A stretch of DNA of 64,000 nt, from positions 2,666,001 through 2,730,000 of the forward strand of contig NZ_CP032084.1 in NCBI RefSeq assembly GCF_003600685.1, read 5' to 3'. Positions 41,116-50,101 of the stretch are shown here, piece after piece (the first letter of the stretch is position 1; the number at the start of each line of letters is the position of its first letter). The position numbers were made by a program, and so were the translations under genes. The DNA is from Achromobacter sp. B7 (lineage in GTDB: Bacteria; Pseudomonadota; Gammaproteobacteria; Burkholderiales; Burkholderiaceae_B). Under the pieces are notes generated by a model that made no database searches, was not told the DNA's origin, and was given only the letters and a program-made list of their open reading frames with translations.

Positions 41116-41886
41116 TCAAGCTTTCCAGTCGAACGCCAGGCGGCTTTCGCCGCTAAGCGTGCCGTCAGGTGAAAAGCGGCGTTCGTCCAGCTGGCCCGAG
41201 CCCCCGTCGAACAGAACCAGCACGCTGGAACTGCGCGTTCCGTAGTCGGGGCTGACGATGAACGGGCTGCTCAACAGCCTTTCGCGGTCGGGCGGCAGGC
41301 CGGTGGCGGGCATGTCATCGTCCGTGGCGGTCTGGCGGTCGGCCAGCGCGTCGAACAAGGCCGGCAGATCGGGTTGCGGCGAGCGGCCCAGCACATCGGT
41401 AAACGCCGTCTTGGTCCGGGCGAGCTTGGGCCAGGGCGTATCCAGCAAATGGTTCGACAAGGCGTAGATGCCGGGGTCAAGCGGGCGTGGCGGGCCGTCG
41501 CGGTTGCTCAGGTACCAGGCCTGGCGCGTGTCGCCCACGATCAGGTTGAAGCCGTTATACGCCTGGTCCGATTCATGCGTGCGGGCCAGGTAAACATCGG
41601 GCGGCTCGTCGCCACGCAGATAGTCTTCAACCAGCGCTCCGCGCGACGGGGCCGGGTTCAGGTGTTTGCCCGGTTCGCGATAGTTGGTCACCAGTGCAAA
41701 GCGCCCGCGCGTGGTCACGCCCATCCAGGTGCCTCCCGCCAAGCCGTCACGGCCCGCGTAGACGGTGGGCGCATCAGCCCATTGCGCTATCGGATGCGTG
41801 GGTCGCGCGTGGAATTCGTCGCGGTTGGCGGCGATCAAAACGGGAATGCCCGACAAGGCGTGCAGGGCCAATACGGCAAGACACAT
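41116..41886 (-). CDS. NRDE-family (TANGO2-like) protein
   Basis: Protein of 256 residues. It starts with MCLAVLA and the family name motif ANRDEFHARPT, then GGTWMGVTTRGRFALVTNYR; the Cys at position 2 could become an N-terminal nucleophile after Met removal. Eukaryotic TANGO2 is linked to heme or lipid handling; bacterial function is not known. Last gene of a YbaK-FUSC-NRDE run with 3-nt spacing to the FUSC gene. Confidence 0.92.
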   Translation of the reverse strand: MCLAVLALHALSGIPVLIAANRDEFHARPTHPIAQWADAPTVYAGRDGLAGGTWMGVTTRGRFALVTNYREPGKHLNPAPSRGALVEDYLRGDEPPDVYLARTHESDQAYNGFNLIVGDTRQAWYLSNRDGPPRPLDPGIYALSNHLLDTPWPKLARTKTAFTDVLGRSPQPDLPALFDALADRQTATDDDMPATGLPPDRERLLSSPFIVSPDYGTRSSSVLVLFDGGSGQLDERRFSPDGTLSGESRLAFDWKA

Positions 41887-41889
41887 GGT

Positions 41890-43872
41890 TCAAACCTGGT
41901 GGGAAGTTGGGTGGGGTGGGCGCACGCCCGGCGTCGTTGCAGCAAATTCCGGGCCAGTCAGCGCGGCGCGCAGGTTCTCGATCTCGGCGGCCACGTCGGC
42001 CAGGGCGGGCGTTGGCGCGGTGATGGCGGCGTCCGGCGGCGGCGTGCCGTTGGCCACCGCCACGCTTAGCGCATGCAAGGCCTGCGCAAGCAGCCCGACC
42101 TGGGCGGCAGTGGGCGCGGGCTGGCCGGGCGGCAGCGACCAGGCGGTGTCGGACACCGCGTTGGCCACGCGTTCCAATGCGACCTCAACCGGCCACCACG
42201 CCAGCGCCCTGCGGCTGACCAGGCGGGGCTCGGACAAGCCCCGTTGCAAGGCAATGCGCAGGTCCGACAAGCTGGCGTAGGCCCGCGCGCGCAACGCATG
42301 GCGGTTGGCGGCGTCCGCCTGGAACACGGTGTTGACGTAGGCGGCCAGTGTGTCCATCGCGGCGGAAACCGCGTGGTCCAGGTTGTTGCGTTCGATGCGT
42401 ATCCAGGGCAGATAGCCCACCAGCAACACGATGCCGGCGGCCACGCCCACGTCGATCAGCCGGGCCAGCGCGATGGCCCACGAGCCTGGCTGCAAGGCCC
42501 CGATCAACAGCATCAGAATCGGCACCAGAATGGCGGAAAACAAGCCGTAGTTGCGCCGGATGGACCACGGCAGCAACGACGCCAGCACCGCCACCGTCAA
42601 CAGGCTGGCGACGCCGTTCTGGTCCACGGCCAGCACGGTGGCGCTGATGGCCACGCCCACCACGCTGCCGCCACAGCTTTGCAGCGCGCGGGCAAATACC
42701 GAGCCAAAGTTCGGCTTGAAGATCACCACGACGATGAGCGGCACCCAGTACGAACGCGGCAGCGATGCGGCCAGCGCCACGGCTTCCGCCGCGATCAGGC
42801 ACAGGCCCAGCCGGACCAGGTAACGCACGGTGGTCGGGCCGGGGCGATAGGTGCGGGCCAGCACGCGCCACGGCGTGCGCGGCGGCGCGGGCGTCAAGCC
42901 ATCCAGCGGGTCCACGTCAGCCGGCTTGACCCCTTGCATCAGGGGCAGCGCCTGGGCCAGGGCATCCGCCAGCTGGGGCATGCCGGCCTGGCGCAAGGCG
43001 GCGATGTCGTCATCCGGGGCGGGCTCGCGGTCGTTTTCGACACGGTCGGCCAGGTGGTTCATCACGCGCGCGCAGGTGGGCGGCACCGGGCGCCCCGCAC
43101 GCGCCAGCGCCAGGGCGGCATTGGTCAGCGGGGTGCAGGCTTGCAATTGGGCCGCCAGCCGGGCCAGGCGCGGCGATGGGCCGGCGGCGCGCCCGCGTGC
43201 CGCCAACACGGTGTCGTACGCGGTGGTCATGGCCGCTTCCATGTCGCGCCGCGCGATCATCGTGCGCGACGTGCCGATGGCGGCAAACAAGGCGGCCAGC
43301 TTGCGGTAGGCCAGCGCGACGGCGGCGCGTTCCGGGGCGATCGGGTTGATGACCCAGCCCACCAGCGTCAACCCCAGGCCGAACAGCCCGCCCGTGCCGA
43401 CCAGCACGGACGGCAGCCACGGCGGCAGGGTGGACGTCAGGCTGGAGCCGACGATGACGTACACCGCGAATTGCAGCGTGGCTACCGCCGCGATGTTGTT
43501 GAAGGTGCCGATCAGGCTGGCAATCAGCACCAGCACCGTCATGGCGGCCGATGTCCACAGCCCGTGGCCGGCTACCAGGTTGCCCAGCAGGTAACCCAGC
43601 GCGCCGCCCAGCACGGTGCAGCCGATGGACAAGGCGCGGTTGCGATACGGGCCGCCGTTGTCGCCCGTGATGGCGGGCAGCGCGCCCAGCGCCACCAGCG
43701 CGGCGGCCGCGCCTTGGCCCAGTGCCAGCCCCACGGCGCAGGGCAGGCCGATGGCCAGCGCTGCGCGCAGCGCCACCCAGCGGCTGACGGGCGAAGGCTC
43801 CATGTGTGCCAGGCTCATCAGCCAGCGCATGTTGGCGCCGCGCGCGCCGTGGCGGGTCAGGGGGCGGGACAC
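41890..43872 (-). CDS. FUSC-family membrane protein, second copy
   Basis: Protein of 660 residues with two helix bundles (VALRAALAIGLPCAVGLALG onward and LGLCLIAAEAVALAASLPRS onward) and soluble loops, as in YccS/aromatic-acid exporters. The GTG at 43872 has GAGG five bases upstream; an internal ATG at 43803 is the alternative. Unlike the FUSC gene at 32991 it has no adaptor, DUF1656 or channel gene beside it, so it may work alone or with shared partners. It lies 20 nt after the YbaK gene. Confidence 0.87.
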   Translation of the reverse strand: MSRPLTRHGARGANMRWLMSLAHMEPSPVSRWVALRAALAIGLPCAVGLALGQGAAAALVALGALPAITGDNGGPYRNRALSIGCTVLGGALGYLLGNLVAGHGLWTSAAMTVLVLIASLIGTFNNIAAVATLQFAVYVIVGSSLTSTLPPWLPSVLVGTGGLFGLGLTLVGWVINPIAPERAAVALAYRKLAALFAAIGTSRTMIARRDMEAAMTTAYDTVLAARGRAAGPSPRLARLAAQLQACTPLTNAALALARAGRPVPPTCARVMNHLADRVENDREPAPDDDIAALRQAGMPQLADALAQALPLMQGVKPADVDPLDGLTPAPPRTPWRVLARTYRPGPTTVRYLVRLGLCLIAAEAVALAASLPRSYWVPLIVVVIFKPNFGSVFARALQSCGGSVVGVAISATVLAVDQNGVASLLTVAVLASLLPWSIRRNYGLFSAILVPILMLLIGALQPGSWAIALARLIDVGVAAGIVLLVGYLPWIRIERNNLDHAVSAAMDTLAAYVNTVFQADAANRHALRARAYASLSDLRIALQRGLSEPRLVSRRALAWWPVEVALERVANAVSDTAWSLPPGQPAPTAAQVGLLAQALHALSVAVANGTPPPDAAITAPTPALADVAAEIENLRAALTGPEFAATTPGVRPPHPTSHQV

Positions 43873-43892
43873 GGTGGCCTCATGGCGGGGCG

Positions 43893-44375
43893 TCAGGGCT
43901 TGATCAGCGGCGCGACGTCGGGCGCCGCCAGCCGGAAGTAGTCTTCCGTGTTCAGCAGGATGGATGCGTCCAGGCGCCCTGCGTTGAACACGATTTCGTC
44001 GTGGCGGCTGCGCAGGCTGGGGTCCACCAGCAGGTGCAGGTCGGGGTTGAACGAGAAGGGCGGGATGGCGCCGATTTCGCAGCCGGTAAGTTCGCGGGCC
44101 AGTTCCTGCGAGGCCAGCGATGCCTTCTTGCCGCCCGCCGCGCGCGCGATGGCGTCCAGGTCGGCCTGTTTGTCGGCCGGAAACACGGCCAGGACGTTCT
44201 TGCGCAGGTTTGACGAGATCTTCACCCGGCAGACCAGCGCCTTGGCGCCCTGGCTGACTTCGGTGCCACGGATGGCGGCCACTTCGACCGAGCGGCCGGC
44301 GGCGGGGTGGTGGATCAGGCGATGGCGGGCCTGGTGCTGGGCCAGCAGGGCTTGCAGGCGTTCAAAGACTTCCAT
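43893..44375 (-). CDS. YbaK/ProX-type aminoacyl-tRNA deacylase
   Basis: Protein of 160 residues with the YbaK/EbsC editing fold. EVSQGAKALVCRVK has the conserved Lys region, and GGKKASLASQELARELTGCEIGAIPPF the later core; NAGRLDASILLNTEDYFRL ends the fold. Such free-standing domains remove wrong amino acids from tRNA. No synthetase partner is nearby; it is the first of a three-gene minus-strand run with the FUSC and NRDE genes. Confidence 0.88.
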   Translation of the reverse strand: MEVFERLQALLAQHQARHRLIHHPAAGRSVEVAAIRGTEVSQGAKALVCRVKISSNLRKNVLAVFPADKQADLDAIARAAGGKKASLASQELARELTGCEIGAIPPFSFNPDLHLLVDPSLRSRHDEIVFNAGRLDASILLNTEDYFRLAAPDVAPLIKP

Positions 44376-44463
44376 ATCGATGGCGGCAAAGGGGGTGGGG
44401 ATGGACGGCGGGCCCGGGCTTGGCGCACCCGCCCCGCAGTCGCATGATACGCCCGCGCCGGGG

Positions 44464-45201
44464 TCAGATTTCGCCGGTGAAGGCGTAGCCCCAGCCCCAC
44501 ACGGTGCGAATCGGCAGCTCTACGTTCACGTCCTGCGCCTTGCGCCGCAAGCGGCTGACCACCACGTCGGTGCGGCGCACCGATTCTCGGCCCGCCTGGG
44601 CGTCCGAGCCGGACGCGTCGCCACGCGGCAGCCGCTTGTCGGCCGACGTCGTCAACCTGAGCAGGAATTCGCGTTCGGCCAAGGTCAGCGACAAGCGCGT
44701 GCCTTGCGGGCTGACCAACGTCCAGGCGGCGTCCAGAAACTGCCACTTGCCGGGAGGTTCGGGCGCGGCGGGCGCCGCGGGTGTGGCAGCGAAGCGGGGT
44801 TCGGCGTCGGCCGCCATGGGGCGGCGGCCGGTGGCGGGTACGCGCCGCACCAGGGCTTGCAGCGCGGCGGCGATCTCGGCGGTGGCCACGTCGTGCTGAA
44901 AACACGCGTCGGCGCCGCAGTGCAGGCCCAGGATGCGGTTTTCGGGCGAATCGAAGTTGGACACGGCGATGATGCCGGCGGTGGTGTCCATGGCGCGCAG
45001 GCCCGCAACCGCCATGCAAAGATCGGTCAGCTCGGCTTCCATCACCAGCAACGGCGTACGGCGCGCCTGAAACAGGCGAAACAGGCCGTTGGAATCCTCG
45101 CACCGGCGGGGCGAGAAACCCATGTCGGCCAGTTCGTCGCTGCGGCGCGCGCGTTGGTCGGGATCGGGTGAGAAGACGATCAGGTCTAGTAGGTCGTTCA
45201 T
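44464..45201 (-). CDS. OmpR-type DNA-binding protein with a degenerate receiver domain
   Basis: Protein of 245 residues. The N-terminal half looks like a receiver (LDLIVFSPDPDQRARRSDELADMGF, then LLVMEAELTD, GIIAVSNFDS, GADACFQHDV), but the Asp pair, the phosphorylated Asp (Glu in VMEAEL) and the Lys (His in GADACFQHD) are all replaced. The C-terminal half is an OmpR/PhoB winged helix (LSLTLAEREFLLRLTTS, VVVSRLRRKAQD, IRTVWGWGYAFTG). No histidine kinase is adjacent. It probably acts without phosphorylation. The ATG at 45201 is chosen as the domain start. Confidence 0.82.
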   Translation of the reverse strand: MNDLLDLIVFSPDPDQRARRSDELADMGFSPRRCEDSNGLFRLFQARRTPLLVMEAELTDLCMAVAGLRAMDTTAGIIAVSNFDSPENRILGLHCGADACFQHDVATAEIAAALQALVRRVPATGRRPMAADAEPRFAATPAAPAAPEPPGKWQFLDAAWTLVSPQGTRLSLTLAEREFLLRLTTSADKRLPRGDASGSDAQAGRESVRRTDVVVSRLRRKAQDVNVELPIRTVWGWGYAFTGEI

Positions 45202-45361
45202 GAATCGTAGTGATCTTTGCAGCTTCAGCGCATGCATGATGCTACGAAAACAAGGGTTTCCTAACCCCGCTCAACGCCACTTTCGTACCCGAATTCTCAG
45301 ACATGATTGCCCGGCAGCAACACGGCGCGCGCCCCGGTGTGGACCAAACAATGTTTGAATC

Positions 45362-45404
45362 GCGCGCCAGGGCGTATTGGCGCGCTCCGCCCCCTGACAG
45401 GGGG
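45362..45404. other. Two inverted repeats in the 283-bp space before the pseudo-receiver gene
   Basis: GCGCGCCA/TGGCGCGC (45362-45369 and 45378-45385) and CCCCCTGACAGGGGG (45390-45404) lie close together between the efflux operon terminator and the regulator gene. They may be operators, RNA hairpins or protein-binding repeats; no small gene is seen. Confidence 0.45.
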
Positions 45405-45418
45405 TTGAACAACAGGTG

Positions 45419-45462
45419 TTAAAACGGCCCGAAACCGCACCCGAACGGTGCATAAAAGGGCC
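45419..45462 (-). terminator. Terminator-like nested hairpin after the ABC-efflux operon
   Basis: In transcript sense an outer GGCCC/GGGCC stem and an inner GCACC/GGTGC stem are followed by GTTTT, about 23 nt past the OMF stop. The internal loop weakens it. Confidence 0.45.
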
Positions 45463-45484
45463 CTGCGGCCGCGTTAAAACCGCT

Positions 45485-46978
45485 CTACGGGTTTTGTGGC
45501 TCGTTCCACCAGCCACCGCCCAACGCCTGCAACAGCGCCGCCGTGTCGGCGTAGCGTGCCGCATCGGCTTCGCTGCGCGCGATGCGGGTTTGCAGCAGTT
45601 GGCGTTGACTATCCAGCAGGCTTTGGTGGCTGATGCCGCCCGCCTGAAAGCGGCCTTGCGCAATGCGCAGCGCGTCGTCCGCGCGACGCCACGCGTCGTC
45701 GTAGGCGTTGAACGCGTCCGCGTCGGTCTGCACGGCGCGCAGCGCGTCGGCCACCTGGCGGAAGCCGTCCAGCACCGTTTGGCGGTAGGCGGCAGCCGCC
45801 GCTTCGTAACCCGCTTCGGCCGCACGCTTGCGCGCGCGCAGTTCGCCGCCGCGAAACAGCGGTTGCACCAGCCCCAGCCCAAGGCTCCATACATTCACGC
45901 CGTCCGATAGATCGCCCGCGCGCGTGCGCTGGGAACCGAAACTGGCGGTGAGTGTGAACTGCGGATACTGGTTGGCGGTGGCCACGCCCACGTCCGCCGA
46001 CGCCTTGTGCCACAGCGCCTCGGCGGCAAGAATGTCCGGCCGCTGGCGCGTCAGCGCGGAGGGCACGCCGGTGGGAATGTCGGGCGGCAAGGTCAGCTCC
46101 GCCAGGCGCAGGGGCGGCGTACGCAGCGCGGCGGGCGGCTCGCCCAGGTACACGGCCAGCTGATGCGTGGTCTGCGACAGCTGCTTTTCCAGCGGTGGCA
46201 GCGTGGCGCGGGTTTGCGCCACCAGCACTTCCTGGTTGCGCAAATCGGCCTCGGCCACGCCGCCCAGCGCCACGCGTTGCCGCATGATGTCCTGCTGGCG
46301 CTGCTGGGCGTCCAGCAGGTCGCGGGTGGCGGCCAGGCGCTCGGACAGGTCAGCCTGGCGGATGGCGGCGGTTACTACGTTGGCCGCCAGCGACATGCGC
46401 GCGGCTTGCAATTCGTGGGCCTGGTAATTCACCTGCGCCGCCAGGCCTTCCAGCGCGCGCCGGTTGCCGCCAAAGACGTCCAGCGTGTAGGACACGTCGA
46501 TTGACGCGTTGTACAGCGTGAAGGGCGCAGGCGGCTGCGTCACCGGCACGCCGAACGCCGACGGGTCCACCTTTTGCCGCGTGGCGGACAGGTTGGCATC
46601 GGCCGACGGCAGCAGCCTGCCGCCGGTTTCGGCGTCCAGCTCTTCGGTAGCCTGCCGCAGCGTGGCGCGCGCCTGGGCCAGCGTGGGGCTGGCTTCAAGC
46701 GCCTGCCGCACCAACTGGTCCAGCGCGTCCGAACCGAACAGCCGCCACCATTGCGCGGGAATGTCCGCGCCGGGTTGCAGGCGTTGTGCGCTAGTGGCGC
46801 GTTGCGCGTTGTCATCGGCCGTGTAGGAAGCCACGGCGGGCGGGTTCGGTGAAGTGAAATCAGGCCCGACGGTGCAGCCGGTGGTGGTCAAGGCCAACAG
46901 GCTGATCGCCGCCGGCGGCATCGCCAGCACCACCGCACGCAAACGAAAAACCATAAAGGGACGGGGAAAACGTGGCAT
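45485..46978 (-). CDS. Outer-membrane efflux lipoprotein, OprM/NodT family (ABC operon)
   Basis: Outer-membrane duct of 497 residues. Signal with lipobox-like TTGC (Cys near residue 35), then [28 protein letters not shown] and NQYPQFTLTASFGSQR mark the second half. Last gene of the TetR-HlyD-ATPase-permease-OMF operon, 6 nt after the permease, so it is the exit duct for this ABC exporter. Confidence 0.93.
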   Translation of the reverse strand: MPRFPRPFMVFRLRAVVLAMPPAAISLLALTTTGCTVGPDFTSPNPPAVASYTADDNAQRATSAQRLQPGADIPAQWWRLFGSDALDQLVRQALEASPTLAQARATLRQATEELDAETGGRLLPSADANLSATRQKVDPSAFGVPVTQPPAPFTLYNASIDVSYTLDVFGGNRRALEGLAAQVNYQAHELQAARMSLAANVVTAAIRQADLSERLAATRDLLDAQQRQQDIMRQRVALGGVAEADLRNQEVLVAQTRATLPPLEKQLSQTTHQLAVYLGEPPAALRTPPLRLAELTLPPDIPTGVPSALTRQRPDILAAEALWHKASADVGVATANQYPQFTLTASFGSQRTRAGDLSDGVNVWSLGLGLVQPLFRGGELRARKRAAEAGYEAAAAAYRQTVLDGFRQVADALRAVQTDADAFNAYDDAWRRADDALRIAQGRFQAGGISHQSLLDSQRQLLQTRIARSEADAARYADTAALLQALGGGWWNEPQNP

Positions 46979-46984
46979 GGCGCG

Positions 46985-48130
46985 TCAATCCAGAGTGCGG
47001 CGGTAGAACTTCACGGCGGCGGTCATCACGACCGCGGTGAACAGCATCAGCGGCCAGATGCTGGGCCACAGATCCCACCAGCCGTTGCCCTTGAGCAGGA
47101 TGCCGCGGATCAGCCGGTTGAAGTGCGTCAGCGGCAGCAGGTTGCCCAGGTACTGCGCCCACATGGGCATGCCCTGAAACGGGAACATGAATCCGGACAG
47201 CAGCATGTTGGGCAGAAAATAAAACATGGTCAGCTGCATGGCCTGCAACTGGTTCTGCGCCAGCGACGACAGCGTGATGCCCACCGTCAGGTTGGCCGCC
47301 ACGAACAGCAGCGCCGCAAGATACACCGACAGCAGGCTGCCCAGGATCGGCACATGGAAAACGAAGTGCGCGGCCAGTAGGATGATCGTGGCCTGGATCA
47401 GCCCGATGGCGATGTACGGCACGATCTTGCCGGTCATGACCTCAAGCGGGCGCACCGGCATCGACAGCAGGTTTTCCATGGTGCCGCGCTCGCGTTCGCG
47501 CGTCATGGCCAGGCCCGTCATCATCACCAACGTCATCGTCAGGATCACACCCATCAGCCCGGGCACGGTGTTGTATTGCGAGATCTGCTCTTCGTTGTAA
47601 AGCCGGTGCACGCGCACGTCGAAAGGGGGTTGCCCCCCCGCCAGCTTGGCCAGCGGGCCGGTCAGGTCCTTTTGCGCCACGGCTTGCGTCAGCTGCGTGG
47701 CCGCGCCAATCGCCATGCCGGTGGCCATGGGGTCGGTGGCGTCGGCTTCGATCAGCAGCGCCGGCCGTTCGCCGCGCAGCAGGCTGCGGGAAAAATCCGG
47801 CGGTATGGTCACCACGAACAGCACGCGGCCCTGCGCCAGCGCGGCGCGGCCGGCTTCTTCGTCGCGCAGTTCTTCGGTGATGTGGAAGTAGTCCGACGAT
47901 TTCATCGCCGCGATGAAGCTGCGCGTGAACGGGCTGTGGTCGGCCGTGATGACGGCCGTGGGCATCTGCTTGGGGTCGGTGTTGATGGCGTAGCCGAACA
48001 GCGCCAACTGCATGATGGGCAGGCCCACGATCATGCCGAAGGTGATGCGGTCACGGCGCAACTGCAAGAATTCCTTCAGCACCATGCTCCACCAGCGCGC
48101 CCACGAAAAGCCTTGCAGATGGCGCATCAT
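46985..48130 (-). CDS. ABC-2 type transporter permease (YbhR/YhhJ-like)
   Basis: Inner-membrane permease of 381 residues: one N-terminal helix, a large periplasmic domain (about residues 50-170), then five helices ending in the ABC-2 motif ATVGITLSSLA-like LTVGITLSSLAQNQLQAMQL. MENLLSMPVRPLEVMTGKIVPY is typical. E. coli Ybh has two permeases (YbhS, YbhR); here one gene stands alone, so a homodimer is expected. It overlaps the ATPase stop by 4 nt. Confidence 0.93.
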   Translation of the reverse strand: MMRHLQGFSWARWWSMVLKEFLQLRRDRITFGMIVGLPIMQLALFGYAINTDPKQMPTAVITADHSPFTRSFIAAMKSSDYFHITEELRDEEAGRAALAQGRVLFVVTIPPDFSRSLLRGERPALLIEADATDPMATGMAIGAATQLTQAVAQKDLTGPLAKLAGGQPPFDVRVHRLYNEEQISQYNTVPGLMGVILTMTLVMMTGLAMTRERERGTMENLLSMPVRPLEVMTGKIVPYIAIGLIQATIILLAAHFVFHVPILGSLLSVYLAALLFVAANLTVGITLSSLAQNQLQAMQLTMFYFLPNMLLSGFMFPFQGMPMWAQYLGNLLPLTHFNRLIRGILLKGNGWWDLWPSIWPLMLFTAVVMTAAVKFYRRTLD

Positions 48131-49122
48131 GCGGGGCTCGCGAAGTTGTCAGTGGACCGGTTCATCAAAAAGATGAACACGTCTTCCAGGCTGGTGTCGA
48201 TGCGTTCCAGACGCAGGCCCTGGCCGCGTATCGCGTCCCGCAAGGTGCGTTCCAGCAGCTCGGCGTTCTGGCCGCTGACGTGCAGCGCCGACCCGAACGC
48301 CACCGTCTGGTCCACGCCCGGCGCGCTGCGCAGGCGTTGGCCCAGCGGCACCAGGTTGTGACCATGGATGGCCCAGGTGGATAGCCGTTGCTCGGCAATC
48401 ACCTGCTCGGCGGTGCCTTGCGTCAGCAGCTTGCCGTACGAGATATAGGCCAGCTTGTGGCAGCGTTCGGCCTCGTCCATGTAGTGCGTGCTGACCAGCA
48501 CCGAGATGCCGCGCGCCGCCAATTCGTGCAGCTGTTCCCAGAAGTCGCGCCGCGCGGTGGGGTCCACGCCCGCCGTCGGTTCGTCCAGCAACAGCAGGCG
48601 CGGTTCGTGCAGCAGGCAGGCGGCCAGCGCCATCCGCTGCTTCCAGCCGCCCGACAACGATCCGGTCAGCTGGTTGGCGCGGCTGTGCAGGCCCAGGTCT
48701 TCCAGCGCGCGGTCCACGGTCTGGCGGCGTTGCGGCATGTCGTACATGCGCGCCACAAAATCCAGGTTTTCGCGGATCGTCAGATCGTCCCAGTACGAGA
48801 ACTTCTGCGTCATGTAGCCGACATGGCGCTTGATCTGCGCGCTGTCTTTCACAATGTCGTAGCCCAGGCAGGTGCCGCTGCCGGAATCCGGCGTCAGCAG
48901 GCCGCACATCAAGCGGATGCAGGTGGTCTTGCCGCTGCCATTGGGGCCCAGGAAGCCGAAGATCTCGCCTTCCTGCACGCGCAGCGATACATCGTTGACG
49001 ACGTGCTTGTTGCCAAAGCGTTTGTTCAAGCCTCGCACGTCGATCACGGCCTTGCCGGAATCGGGCGCGGCCGGCTGAAGGTCGGCGGGGTGATCAGCGG
49101 GGTGGTTGGGGGGCGCGGTCAT
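48127..49122 (-). CDS. ABC exporter ATP-binding protein (YbhF-like, single domain)
   Basis: ATPase of 331 residues. Walker A GPNGSGKTT, signature LSGGWKQRMALAA, Walker B LLLLDEPTAGVDP, and H-loop VSTHYMDEAERC are intact. E. coli YbhF has two such domains; this protein has one. The ATG at 49122 overlaps the HlyD stop (ATGA) and is preferred over in-frame codons further upstream that overlap the HlyD gene. Confidence 0.92.
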   Translation of the reverse strand: MTAPPNHPADHPADLQPAAPDSGKAVIDVRGLNKRFGNKHVVNDVSLRVQEGEIFGFLGPNGSGKTTCIRLMCGLLTPDSGSGTCLGYDIVKDSAQIKRHVGYMTQKFSYWDDLTIRENLDFVARMYDMPQRRQTVDRALEDLGLHSRANQLTGSLSGGWKQRMALAACLLHEPRLLLLDEPTAGVDPTARRDFWEQLHELAARGISVLVSTHYMDEAERCHKLAYISYGKLLTQGTAEQVIAEQRLSTWAIHGHNLVPLGQRLRSAPGVDQTVAFGSALHVSGQNAELLERTLRDAIRGQGLRLERIDTSLEDVFIFLMNRSTDNFASPA

Positions 49123-50099
49123 TGCAGCGTGGCCTCGACCGGCTGGCCGGGATGCAGCCGCGCCGCCGCGTCGGGCGTCGGGCGCGCTTCCACCATGTAC
49201 ACCAGCTTGCTGCGGTTTTCGCGGCTGTAGATGACGGGCGGCGTGTATTCGGCCTGGTCCGACACGTAGTCGATATGCACGGGTATCGGATCGCCGCAGC
49301 CGTCGCAGCGCAGGCTGGCTTGTTGGCCCGCTTTTAACGAGCCGACCACGGTTTCGGGTACGAAAAAGCGCACCTTGATGTTGCCGGGCGGCAGCAGGCT
49401 GACCACGGGGCTGCCCGCCGGCACCCATTCGCCCACGCGGTACATCGTGTCGAACACGCGGCCGGCCGCCGGCGCGGCCAGTTGTTTTTGAGCAAGCGTC
49501 CAGTCGGCCTGGGCCAACGTGGCGCGGGCCGCTTCAACCGTGGCCGCCTGGGCCACGCGCTGATCCTCGCGCCCCGGCAGGTTGGCCACTTCCAGCTGCG
49601 CGCGCAATTCGCGCACGCGGGCGGCGTCCGACTGCGCTTGTTCGCGGCTGTCATCCAATTGCGCACGGGCGATGCCGCCGACGCGAAACTGGGCGTTATC
49701 GCGTTGCAGTTGCGCGGCGGATCGCCGGCTGGCGGCCTCGGCCTGCGCCAGCTGCGCGCGGCTGACATCGATTTCCGCCGGGCGCTTGCCCGTGCCGATG
49801 TCTTCCAGTTGCGCGATGGCGGCGGCAAGCTGCGCGCTGGCCTGGTCGCGGGCGGCGCGTTCGCGCGTGGCCTCCAGCGCGAACAGCGGCGCGTTGGCGT
49901 CCACCTGTTGCCCGCGCTTGACGGTCAGCGCGTCCAGGCGGCCCGCTTCGGACGACGCCACATAAACGTAGTCGCCTTCCACATAGCCTTGGTAGAACGG
50001 CGCGGCGTCCTGGCCGCAGCCGGCCAGCAGCGCGAGCGCCAGCGTCGGCAGGGCGAAAGCGATACGAAAAAGGGCAGGGCGGGGGCGCAGGGTGGGCAT
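49119..50099 (-). CDS. HlyD-family adaptor lipoprotein (YbhG-like)
   Basis: Periplasmic adaptor of 326 residues with lipobox LLAGC near residue 28, so it is lipid-anchored rather than membrane-spanning. GYVEGDYVYVASSEAGRLDAL begins the barrel/lipoyl region, followed by a long helical hairpin (residues about 70-200) and the second lipoyl half (APAAGRVFDTMYRVGEWV). It connects the ABC-2 exporter to the outer-membrane duct. Confidence 0.92.
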   Translation of the reverse strand: MPTLRPRPALFRIAFALPTLALALLAGCGQDAAPFYQGYVEGDYVYVASSEAGRLDALTVKRGQQVDANAPLFALEATRERAARDQASAQLAAAIAQLEDIGTGKRPAEIDVSRAQLAQAEAASRRSAAQLQRDNAQFRVGGIARAQLDDSREQAQSDAARVRELRAQLEVANLPGREDQRVAQAATVEAARATLAQADWTLAQKQLAAPAAGRVFDTMYRVGEWVPAGSPVVSLLPPGNIKVRFFVPETVVGSLKAGQQASLRCDGCGDPIPVHIDYVSDQAEYTPPVIYSRENRSKLVYMVEARPTPDAAARLHPGQPVEATLQ

Positions 50100-50101
50100 G
50101 G

